Below, piece by piece: positions 1-5,709 of a DNA stretch of 6,159 bases. Origin of the DNA: Roseicyclus sp. (GTDB lineage: Bacteria; Pseudomonadota; Alphaproteobacteria; Rhodobacterales; Rhodobacteraceae); contig JAGYLB010000101.1 in assembly GCA_018401055.1 (NCBI GenBank), positions 1-6,159 on the forward strand, given 5' to 3'. The number at the start of each line of letters is the position of its first letter. Within the stretch, counting starts at the first letter, position 1. Under the pieces are notes generated by a model. The model was not told where the DNA came from. It searched no databases and saw only the letters and a program-made list of their open reading frames with translations. The position numbers and the translations under genes are program-made.

Positions 1-58
1 GGCCCGCGTTCCGCGCGGCAATCACTAGGCCCGCGTCCCGTTCCCCAGCCCCGAATGT

Positions 59-440
59 GCGCGGAGGGCCTGTAAGCCGGATTCTGTCCAAGGGGTTGCC
101 CCCTCTGGATGACCATTCCTCTGGACGCAGGGTTGCCTCTGCGCCTCAAGCTGCCAACCCGGATATCTGGGAACGAAGCCAGCCCCCGGGGTTGCCCCCG
201 CGACATCCCTATTCGGCATTGCTCCCGGTGGGGCTTGCCGTGCCGCTCCTGTTGCCAGTCGCGCGGTGGGCTCTTACCCCACCGTTTCACCCTGACTGCA
301 CCCCGAGGGCTGCAGCGGTCTGTTTTCTGTGGCGCTGTCCGTCGGATCGCTCCGCCCGGGCGTTACCCGGCACCGTGGCTTCAGGGAGTCCGGACTTTCC
401 TCGAACGGTTGCCCGCCCGCGGTCATCCAGCCCTCCGCGC
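59..440 (-). ncRNA. rnpB: RNase P RNA, bacterial class A
   Basis: This is the catalytic RNA of ribonuclease P, which removes 5' leaders from precursor tRNAs. On the minus strand the 5' end GCGCGGAGGGC (440-430) is exactly complementary to the 3' end GCCCTCCGCGC (69-59). This 11-bp P1 helix fixes both ends and gives about 382 nt, normal for class A. Conserved core elements are in the right order: GAGGAAAGTCC (402-392, 5' half of P4), a CCACAGAAAACAG-type segment near 315-335, the AGGGTGAAACGGTGGGGTAA / GAGCCCACCG block (about 293-263), the L15 region (244-231), an AATAGGG segment near 206-214, and ACAGAATCCGGCTTA (87-73, 3' half of P4). Several stems are capped by GCAA loops. No indel is evident. 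A promoter lies directly upstream; no clear intrinsic terminator is visible in the 58 nt downstream. Identification is very secure; the exact ends may differ by a few bases. Confidence 0.97.
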
Positions 441-446
441 CCGTGC

Positions 447-475
447 CTGCTACGCTGCCGCGGGCTTTGGTTCAA
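447..475 (-). promoter_or_regulatory. Putative sigma-70 promoter of rnpB
   Basis: On the minus strand TTGAAC (475-470) and TAGCAG (452-447) are separated by 17 bp. Six bases then lead to position 440, the inferred first base of the P1 helix, so the predicted transcription start matches the RNA 5' end. The -35 box contains the TGA stop codon of the upstream amidase gene (474-472). The -10 is a weak match, but spacing and position support the call. Confidence 0.6.
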
Positions 476-1128
476 GCACTGATGCGCGCCGCCATCTCGG
501 CCATGATGGCGCTATCGCGGGCGTCGAGCGGGCCTTTGGCCTGCGGGCGAAAGCGCAGGCGCACCGATTGTAGCAAAAGATCGTCCGCGACATCGGGAAA
601 GCCGTAGGCCTGTGCATCGGCGCGAAACCGCGCAGGGTCGCGCGGGGTCGCGTCCTTGCCCTCGGGCCAGAGCGCCAGCCCCGCGCGCGCCAGCCTTTGC
701 CAGTCGAAGCGCGGGCCGGGGTCGATCTTGCGGCCGGGCGCCATGCACGAATGACCGATCACGCCATGGGGCGGGATGGACCAGCGCGACAGGATGCCGG
801 GCAAAAGCCCCTCAAGCGCGTCCATCAGCGGGGCGGCGAAGGGCGAGGCGCCGTCATTGTCCAGCTCGATCCCGATGGAGCGGGAATTGACGTCGCCGCG
901 CCCCCGCCATGTGCCCGCGCCCGCATGCCATGCCCGCATCGCCTCGTCGACCAGCGCCACCACGCGGCCGTCGCGACGGATCAGGTAATGGGCCGAAACC
1001 TCGCGCTCGGGGGTGCAGAGCACGCGGAGCGCTGCATCGCAATCGGCCATGGCCGTGTAGTGCAACACGACAAGCTCGGGCCGCAAACCGTCACGGCGCG
1101 GCCCGAAAGTGGGCGAGAGGACTTTCAA
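472..1128 (-). CDS. N-acetylmuramoyl-L-alanine amidase, AmpD-like (Amidase_2)
   Basis: A zinc amidase that cuts the amide bond between N-acetylmuramic acid and L-alanine, acting on peptidoglycan or recycled anhydro-muropeptides. With a TTG start at 1128-1126 it is 218 aa. Visible family residues are H23 (VVLHYTAM), E88 (SIGIELDN), H126 (VIGHS), K134 and D136 (GRKIDPGPRFDW). H23, H126 and D136 fit the zinc ligands, and E88 and K134 the catalytic positions, by analogy with AmpD. Residues about 165-218 form a helical tail like the peptidoglycan-binding-type tails of this family. No signal peptide is seen, so a cytoplasmic recycling role is inferred. The TTG overlaps the TGA that probably ends the upstream lipoprotein gene, and homologues recalled from memory begin about here. 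The same frame stays open upstream to about 1479 through the Excalibur domain, so an in-frame fusion is the alternative. No indel within the domain. The enzyme family is secure, the start less so. Confidence 0.9.
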   Translation of the reverse strand: MKVLSPTFGPRRDGLRPELVVLHYTAMADCDAALRVLCTPEREVSAHYLIRRDGRVVALVDEAMRAWHAGAGTWRGRGDVNSRSIGIELDNDGASPFAAPLMDALEGLLPGILSRWSIPPHGVIGHSCMAPGRKIDPGPRFDWQRLARAGLALWPEGKDATPRDPARFRADAQAYGFPDVADDLLLQSVRLRFRPQAKGPLDARDSAIMAEMAARISA

Positions 1129-1974
1129 TTCCGCGCACGCCGCCGCCGCCGAGCGGAAGACGCCGGGGTTCCAGCCGCAGGCATAGCCATCGCCGTCGGG
1201 GTCCAGCCCCTGCCGGTCGCGGCCCGGTCCTCCGTTTTGCAAGAACCATTCCTGCGCCAGATCGGCGGAGCGGAAGGCAATGCAAGCGCGCTGGTGTCTC
1301 TCGTCGCCGATGGGGCGACGATTGTAGCGGCGCTCGCCCACGGGATGCGAGGTCGACAGCGCATAGTCGATGATGTTGGGGCCAAGCCCCTCGGGCCGGT
1401 CGGGAATGGCGGTGGGGCGATCACCACGCGCTCGGCCTGCATCCGCGCCAAGCCGGGCGGCGTCGCTTTCGATGATCTCGCGATCCGGCGACGGCGTCGA
1501 ATTCCTGCTCGTCCGAAATGCCGGGGTTGGCGACGCTCACCGGCCAGGGGCGCTGGCCAAGGTGACCTGCGGGGCAGGGGCGGAGGGTTGCGGCGTGGCC
1601 TCAAGCCGCGGCGATGGCTGCGGCTGCAACGCTGGCGACCTCGGGCGCCGCCGGGATCGGAGCCGGGCGCGGGTTGGGGCGCGCGGGGCGAACGGCGACC
1701 GGGGGCACCACCGGGGGCGCTGCAGGCGCAGGCGCGGTTGCCGGGCGCGGCGGCAAAGCCGCGCTGATCGGGAGCAATGGGCGAGGTCACGGTCGTCGTG
1801 GTGCGCATCGGCACCATGTGCCCCTGAGCGCTGCTTGCCGCATCTGGAAAGGACTGGAGGTCGCTCGAACCCGACACCTTGCGCGACATCATTGGGCGGC
1901 GCGCCGCCGCCACAGGCCGCAAGGACCCACGCAACAAGGACGAGGGCACTGCTGCCCCTTGGAAAACCTGCCAT
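1125..1974 (-). CDS. Excalibur-domain lipoprotein, frameshifted
   Basis: Start ATG at 1974, 34 nt after the gatA stop. Residues 1-21 form a lipoprotein signal peptide: a positive N-end, the hydrophobic stretch ALVLVAWVL, and the lipobox LAAC with Cys21 as the predicted lipidated residue. A middle part (about 1560-1770) is rich in Pro and Ala and looks like a linker. Then comes a conserved-looking segment (ISDEQEFDAV, ESDAARL, PTAIPDRP, PNIIDYAL). The C-terminal part has an Excalibur-like core: a Cys in ACIAF, an aromatic helix, then DPDGDGYAC followed by GWNPGVFR. Excalibur is a small putative extracellular calcium-binding domain; the specific role of this protein is unknown. The sequence jumps frame near 1866, 1850, 1822, 1769, 1621, 1544, 1480 and perhaps 1445-1420, so no single frame encodes it. 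Stop TGA 1127-1125 is inferred and also needs a shift near 1145. About 280 aa once repaired. Probably cotranscribed with gatCA and the amidase. Confidence 0.75.
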
Positions 1975-1980
1975 TTTACT

Positions 1981-2007
1981 GCCTCGAAGATTTATCGTTT
2001 TCGAGAC
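1981..2007 (-). promoter_or_regulatory. Hairpin in the gatA-lipoprotein gap covering the RBS
   Basis: On the minus strand GTCTCGAA (2007-2000) and TTCGAGGC (1988-1981) can form an 8-bp stem with one T-G wobble and an 11-nt AT-rich loop. It lies between the gatA stop (2009) and the lipoprotein ATG (1974). The GAGG that best serves as ribosome binding site is in the 3' arm. No T-run follows, so it is not a classical terminator. A role in limiting translation of the lipoprotein is inferred only. Confidence 0.35.
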
Positions 2008-2008
2008 A

Positions 2009-3516
2009 TTACCACCATTTCGCAGGTTTCGCCACAAATCCGGCAGCCTGTTCCAAAGCATAGCCGATGTTGAGCAACTCGCCCTCTTCCCAAGGCTTGC
2101 CGATCAGCTGCAGACCCAGCGGCAGACCCTGCGCATCAAGGCCCGTGGGCACGGCGAGGCCGGGGAGCCCTGCAAGGTTCACGGTCACGGTGAAGACGTC
2201 GTTGAGATACATCTGCACCGGATCGTCGAATTTCTGCCCGAGCGCAAAGGCGGCCGAGGGCGTCGCGGGCGTCAGGATCGCATCTACGCCCTCGTTGAAC
2301 GCCGTCTCGAAGTCGCGCTTGATCAGCGTGCGGACCTTGCGGGCGCGGTTGTAATAGGCGTCGTAGAAGCCCGCCGACAGCACATAGGTGCCGACCATCA
2401 CGCGGCGCTGCACCTCGGCGCCGAAGCCTTCGGCGCGGGTTTTTCATACATCTCGGTGATGCCGTCGCCCTGCGCCAGTTTCGCGCGGTAGCCAAAGCGC
2501 ACCCCGTCATAGCGCGCGAGGTTCGACGACGCCTCGGCCGGCGCGATGACGTAATAGGCGGGCAGCGCGTATTTCGTGTGCGGCAGGCAGATATCGACGG
2601 ATCTCCGCGCCTGCATCGCGCAGCATGTCGGCGCCCTCGGTCCAGAGCGCCTCGATCTCGGCGGGCATGCCGTCCATGCGGTATTCGCGCGGGATGCCGA
2701 TCACCTTGCCGCGAATGTCACCTGTCAGCATCGCCTCGAAATCCGGGCACGGGCAGATCGGCGCGAGGTGCTGAATCCTTCGGGATCGTGGCCGCACCAT
2801 CGCGCTCCAGCATGATCGCCGCGTCGCGCACCGTCTTGGTCATCGGCCCGGCCTGATCGAGCGAGGAGGCAAAGGCGACGATCCCCCAGCGCGAGGACCG
2901 ACCATAGGTGGGTTTCAGGCCCACGATGCCGGTGAAGGCGGCGGGCTGACGGATGGAGCCGCCCGTGTCGGTGCCGGTCGCCGCCAAGGCACAGATCGGC
3001 GGCCACGGCCGCTGGCCGAGCCGCCCGAGGAGCCGCCGGGCGTCAGCGCGTCGCGTCATTGCCGCGCCGCCACGGGTTGACCGCATTGCCGTAGACGGAG
3101 GTCTCGTTGGAGCTTCCCATGGCGAACTCGTCCATGTTCAGCTTGCCCAGCATGACCGCGCCCGCGTCGAACAGGTTGCTGCGTGACGGTCGATTCGTAT
3201 TCCGGGCGGAAGCCTTCCAGGATGCGCGCTGGCCGCCTGCGACGGCACGCCCTTGGTGCAGAACAGATCCTTGATGCCGACGGGGATGCCGCACATCGCC
3301 GGCGCGTCGCCCTGGCCTGATCCGCGTCATCGGCGCGCTTGCGCCTGACTCCAGCGCCAGTCTCGGGCGTCTTGTGGACAAAGGCACCCAGCGCGCTCGG
3401 CGGCCGTCGATGGCCGTCAGGCACGCCTCGGTCAGCTCGACGCTGGTGGTCTCGCCCTTGCGCAGCGCGTCGCGGGCGCCCGCGATGGTCAGTTTGGTCA
3501 GCTCGGACATGCTCAT
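2009..3516 (-). CDS. gatA: Glutamyl/aspartyl-tRNA amidotransferase subunit A, frameshifted
   Basis: The amidase subunit of GatCAB. It releases ammonia from glutamine, which the complex uses to convert mischarged Glu-tRNA(Gln) or Asp-tRNA(Asn). It starts at ATG 3516 ([13 protein letters not shown]), overlapping the gatC stop as ATGA; ATG 3510 is the alternative. Amidase-signature elements appear in order: the catalytic Lys in [10 protein letters not shown] (codon 3272-3270), [15 protein letters not shown], the Ser-rich [10 protein letters not shown] (about 3037-3011), and the nucleophile Ser in [12 protein letters not shown] (codon 2957-2955). The C-terminal part ends AKPAKWW with TAA at 2011-2009. 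The frame changes many times: extra bases near 3358, 3348, 3335, 3325, 3309, 3227, 3181, 3010, 2985, 2804, 2797, 2782-2763, 2744 and 2600; missing bases near 3395, 3050 and 2442. Removing them gives about 497 aa, the normal length, with family-like sequence throughout. Identity is certain; whether this copy is truly broken is doubtful. Confidence 0.93.
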
Positions 3517-3799
3517 TCCACCACCTTGGGAACTGCGAAAAACCCCTCTCGCGCGTCGGGGGCATTGGCCAGAACGGCAGCCTGCTGGTTGCCGTCAGAG
3601 ACCACATCGGCGCGGCGGGGCAGGCGCATCGGCGTCACGCTGACCATCGGGTCCACATCGTCCACGTTCAGTTCCTGCAACTGCTCGATGAAACCCAGGA
3701 TCGCGTTGAATTCGTCGGCGAGCGCGGGCAGGTCGGCCTCGTCCACGCGGATGCGGGCGAGCTTGGCGACCTGGCGGCAGTGGCGCGGTCAATGGACAT
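3513..3799 (-). CDS. gatC: Glutamyl/aspartyl-tRNA amidotransferase subunit C, one frameshift
   Basis: The small subunit that wraps around and stabilises GatA-GatB in the amidotransferase. It starts at ATG 3799 (MSIDRATAA). A GAGGAGG ribosome binding site 10 nt upstream supports this start. After nine residues the family sequence continues one frame over ([20 protein letters not shown]), so one base is missing near 3770-3773: AAG GTC appears as AG GTC. The rest is clean: [12 protein letters not shown], the SVTPMRL motif, and the C-terminal [14 protein letters not shown]. Repaired length is about 95 aa, typical for GatC. The stop TGA (3515-3513) overlaps the gatA ATG, indicating translational coupling. 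No gatB is in the window; it often lies elsewhere in related genomes. Confidence 0.93.
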
Positions 3800-3809
3800 G
3801 GCGGTGGGG

Positions 3810-3816
3810 CCTCCTC
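3810..3816 (-). promoter_or_regulatory. Ribosome binding site of gatC
   Basis: GAGGAGG on the minus strand lies 10 nt before ATG 3799. It matters because the early frameshift in gatC leaves the main open frame starting only at 3746; this site and the MSIDRATAA sequence place the true start at 3799. Confidence 0.7.
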
Positions 3817-3864
3817 GTTGGGTGGGCGGTGCCGATCCGGGGGCGGTTTAGCCCCGCGCCGCAC

Positions 3865-3902
3865 GGCCCGCAAGCATGTCGGGCCTCTTGCGCGGGCCTT
3901 TT
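3865..3902 (+). terminator. Terminator-like hairpin in the gatC/hydrolase gap
   Basis: GGCCCGC (3865-3871) pairs with GCGGGCC (3892-3898), with AAG/CTT extending the stem inward past a 2-nt bulge, then TTTT (3899-3902). The T-run is on the plus strand, where no gene lies upstream; it faces the hydrolase gene. It could stop antisense transcription out of gatCA or act in a leader of the hydrolase. Read on the minus strand it would be a hairpin in the gatC leader with no T-run. Confidence 0.45.
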
Positions 3903-3920
3903 CGTGCCCCCCTGTCTGCG

Positions 3921-3949
3921 TCTATCGTGGTGGCTGAATGGCAAAGCAA
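3921..3949 (-). promoter_or_regulatory. Candidate promoter for the gatCA unit
   Basis: On the minus strand TTGCTT (3949-3944) and GATAGA (3926-3921) are 17 bp apart, in the gap between gatC and the divergent hydrolase. Both boxes are poor matches to the sigma-70 consensus, so this is only the best candidate seen. It overlaps the region just upstream of the hydrolase start at 3965. Confidence 0.3.
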
Positions 3950-3964
3950 AGACATGAGGGTGCG

Positions 3965-4664
3965 ATGAAATACACTTGGCTTGGGCATGCCGGCGTGCGG
4001 CTGGACATCGGCGATCAGGTTTTGCTGATCGATCCTTGGGAACAGGGCAACCCGATGTTTCCCGAGGGGCGGCGGGACGTGATGTTCGAGGGCGCCACGG
4101 CGATCTTGCTCACGCACGGGCATGGCGACCATGTGAGCGGCGTGCCGGAGTTGGCGCTGGAGCGTGGGCTGAAGGTCTACGGCATGGTCGAGCTGATGGG
4201 GCGGCTGGGCGCGGCGCAGGGGATTGAAACGATAGGCTTCAACAAGGGCGGCACGGTGCAGCTTGGGTCGGTGTCGCGGTGACGATGGTGCACGCGACCC
4301 ATTCCGCCTCGGTCGGGGTACGGGGCCCGATGGCCCGGTCTTTGCCGGGTCCGAGGCGGGCTATATCCTCGAGGCCGACGGGCGCGGCGTCTATGTCTCG
4401 GGCGATACCGACGTGATGGCCGACATGAAGGTCTGGGCCGATATCCATGCGCCCGATGTGGGCATCTTGTGCGCGGGCGGGCTTTACACGATGAACATGA
4501 CGCGCGCGGCCTATGCGGCCTCCAAGCTTTTCAGCTTCAAGACCGTGATCCCCTATCACTACAAGACCTTCCCCCTGCTGGAGCAATCGGCCGAGGCGAT
4601 GAAGGCCGCCCTGCCGGGGGTGCGGGTGCTCGACCCCGATCCGGGCGTCACGATCGAGGTCTGA
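3965..4664 (+). CDS. Metal-dependent hydrolase, UPF0173 type, two frameshifts
   Basis: A metallo-beta-lactamase-fold hydrolase of the UPF0173 (YtkL-like) group, cytoplasmic, substrate not established. The start chosen is ATG 3965 (MKYTWLGHAG), which matches the usual family N-terminus and has GAGGG just upstream; ATG 3938 in the same frame would add nine unlikely residues. The metal-binding THGHGDH motif is at residues 50-56 (H51, H53, D55, H56). Later conserved elements are GFNKGGTVQLG, VTMVHATHS, YVSGDTDVMADM, GILCAGG and IPYHYKTFPLLEQS. The frame changes at about 4273-4276 and in the G run 4315-4318, each consistent with one missing base; repaired length is about 233 aa, normal for the family. 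Without repair the first frame stops at 4282. It is a single-gene unit, divergent from gatC and convergent with the GNAT gene. Family assignment is firm. Confidence 0.9.
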
Positions 4665-4667
4665 GGA

Positions 4668-4688
4668 GGGCGAAAAACGCCCGTTTTT
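4668..4688 (+). terminator. Intrinsic terminator of the hydrolase gene
   Basis: GGGCG (4668-4672), loop AAAAA, CGCCC (4678-4682), then GTTTTT (4683-4688), four bases after the hydrolase stop codon. The same bases can also form a longer stem, GCGAAAAAC (4670-4678) with GTTTTTCGC (4683-4691), so two exclusive folds are possible. Confidence 0.7.
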
Positions 4689-4693
4689 CGCGT

Positions 4694-4713
4694 GGGAAAC
4701 CCCGGGGTTTCCC
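4694..4713. repeat. Perfect 20-bp palindrome between convergent genes
   Basis: GGGAAACCCCGGGGTTTCCC equals its own reverse complement. It lies 14 bp beyond the GNAT stop codon (minus strand) and just past the hydrolase terminator, so it most likely forms the terminator hairpin for the GNAT transcript, perhaps working in both directions. No clear T-run follows on the minus strand. Confidence 0.6.
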
Positions 4714-4727
4714 ATGCCCGCTCCGGG

Positions 4728-5236
4728 TCAGAGCATCCGCTCCATCTCGACCGCCGGGAAGGTGATGCCGGGGCGCAGCGCGATCACGATCTCGCCCCGC
4801 GCGCGAAACCCCATCGCCTTGTAGAAAGGTACTGGCGGGTCTGCGTCGACTGGCAGATCATCCGCTCCACCCCCGCGGCCAGCGCATCCGACAAAACCCG
4901 CGTGAGGATGGCTTGCGCCAACCCCTTGCGCAGATGGTCGGGGTGGGTTGCGACATGGCGGATATGCCCGATCTCGGGCAGGCCCACGCCACCCTGCGGG
5001 GCCGAGCGCGTCCAGCCGCCTGCCGCCAAGGCCTGCCCCTCGGCATCCTCGGCGATGAAATACGTGCCTGACCGCAAAAGCGCCGGGTTCGCGCGGCTGA
5101 TCAGCGGCAGGGCCGTCACCAGCACCGAGGGCGCATAGTCGCGCTTGAGCAGCGTGGGATAGCTTGCTGCAAGTAGCGTGTCGACAGCTGCCAGGTCGGC
5201 AGCGGTCGTGGGTCTGATCGTGATCGTCTGGGCCAT
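4728..5236 (-). CDS. GNAT family N-acetyltransferase, one frameshift
   Basis: A Gcn5-related acetyltransferase that would transfer the acetyl group of acetyl-CoA to an unknown amine. ATG 5236 (MAQTITIRPTTAADL) starts the typical beta1-alpha1 region. Motif A, the acetyl-CoA pyrophosphate loop, is visible at about residues 91-112 (IRHVATHPDHLRKGLAQAIL). Motif B follows as VPFYKAMGF. The frame changes between CQSTQT and PPVPFYKAMGF, at the GGG near 4837-4839, consistent with one missing base. Repaired length is about 169 aa, ending PAVEMERML. Unrepaired, the first frame ends at 4784 without motif B. No strong ribosome binding site is visible. The rpmG terminator lies between this gene and rpmG, so it probably has its own weak promoter or depends on readthrough. 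Substrate cannot be told from the sequence. Confidence 0.88.
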
Positions 5237-5265
5237 GATCGGGGGCTTTCGGAAGGCTGAAAACG

Positions 5266-5299
5266 AAAAAGGGCCGCGTCGGTGTTCCCGGCGCGGCCC
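5266..5299 (-). terminator. Intrinsic terminator of rpmG
   Basis: On the minus strand GGGCCGCG (5299-5292) pairs perfectly with CGCGGCCC (5278-5271) across a 13-nt loop, followed by TTTTT (5270-5266). It begins 24 nt after the rpmG stop codon. Confidence 0.85.
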
Positions 5300-5322
5300 T
5301 CAGGTCGGATATGGAAGGGAGA

Positions 5323-5490
5323 TTACTTGATCTTGCCTTCCTTGTATTCGACATGCTTGCGCACGACCGGATCGTACTTTCGTACGGTCATCTTGTCGGT
5401 CATCGTGCGGGCGTTTTTCTTGGTCACGTAGAAATGGCCCGTCCCGGCGGTCGAGTTCAGGCGGATCTTGATGGTGGTCGGCTTCGCCAT
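5323..5490 (-). CDS. rpmG: 50S ribosomal protein L33
   Basis: A small protein of the large ribosomal subunit. The 55-aa product begins [18 protein letters not shown] and ends [10 protein letters not shown], full length for L33, with the family core [17 protein letters not shown] and [12 protein letters not shown]. It has no cysteine, so it is the zinc-independent form without the CXXC pairs. The start is supported by GCAGGAG 8 nt upstream. It has its own promoter and a strong terminator, so it is a single-gene transcript. No indels, in contrast to most neighbouring genes. Very secure. Confidence 0.98.
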   Translation of the reverse strand: MAKPTTIKIRLNSTAGTGHFYVTKKNARTMTDKMTVRKYDPVVRKHVEYKEGKIK

Positions 5491-5545
5491 GGGTCGGGCT
5501 CCTGCAGGTCGGTCGGGGCGCGGTGCTCCGCGCGCGCCGCGAAAT

Positions 5546-5557
5546 GTCTCTTGAGAC
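5546..5557. promoter_or_regulatory. Short dyad at the predicted rpmG transcription start
   Basis: GTCTC-TT-GAGAC is a perfect 5-bp inverted repeat with a 2-bp centre, placed where the rpmG promoter would start transcription (about 5556). It could be an operator or a small 5' hairpin; the sequence alone does not show which. Confidence 0.25.
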
Positions 5558-5562
5558 TGCGC

Positions 5563-5590
5563 CTTTTACCCGCGCGCCCGCCCGAGTCAA
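5563..5590 (-). promoter_or_regulatory. rpmG: Sigma-70 type promoter of rpmG
   Basis: On the minus strand TTGACT (5590-5585, five of six consensus bases) and TAAAAG (5568-5563, four of six) are 16 bp apart, in an otherwise very GC-rich gap. Start of transcription is expected near 5556, giving a leader of about 65 nt. Confidence 0.65.
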
Positions 5591-5659
5591 CACCTCAATT
5601 CCCCCAACGCCTCGGTCGGGGTCGGATCCATGAGCGCCGGGGCAGGGGCCAAGAAAGCG

Positions 5660-5687
5660 AAAGGGCCGGGGGTGTCCCCGGCCCTTT
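5660..5687 (-). terminator. Terminator of the Bax inhibitor-1 family gene
   Basis: AAAGGGCCGGGG (5660-5671) and CCCCGGCCCTTT (5676-5687) form a perfect 12-bp stem with a 4-nt loop, beginning 22 nt after the stop codon of the BI-1 gene. The 3' arm on the minus strand ends in TTT. There is no other gene close enough to claim it. Confidence 0.8.
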
Positions 5688-5709
5688 GCAATCGGTCGTC
5701 TGGACGCGC

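Noticed and set aside
1..58. Terminator or gene downstream of rnpB
   Set aside because: Only short GC-rich repeats (GGCCCGCG at 1 and 28) are seen; no stem with a T-run and no coding signal.
57..573. Overlapping plus-strand and minus-strand ORFs over the left end
   Set aside because: They fall within the RNase P RNA gene, whose conserved core and P1 helix explain the sequence fully.
697..1767. Long plus-strand open frame (356 codons)
   Set aside because: It is antisense to the amidase and lipoprotein, is rich in Arg/Gly/Ala, has no recognisable domain, and is the kind of shadow expected opposite GC-rich genes.
1125..1949. Minus-strand 274-codon frame read as an Arg/Pro-rich protein
   Set aside because: It mixes true lipoprotein segments with out-of-frame stretches; the correct product needs frame changes.
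1370..2491. Long plus-strand open frame (373 codons)
   Set aside because: Antisense to the lipoprotein and the intact end of gatA; low-complexity basic translation with no family resemblance.
2009..3799. Programmed frameshifting in gatA or gatC
   Set aside because: There are too many shifts in both directions with no slippery site and structure pattern; indels are simpler.
3938..3964. Upstream ATG of the hydrolase
   Set aside because: It adds MAKQRHEGA, not typical of the family, while ATG 3965 has a ribosome binding site and the usual MKxTWLGH start.
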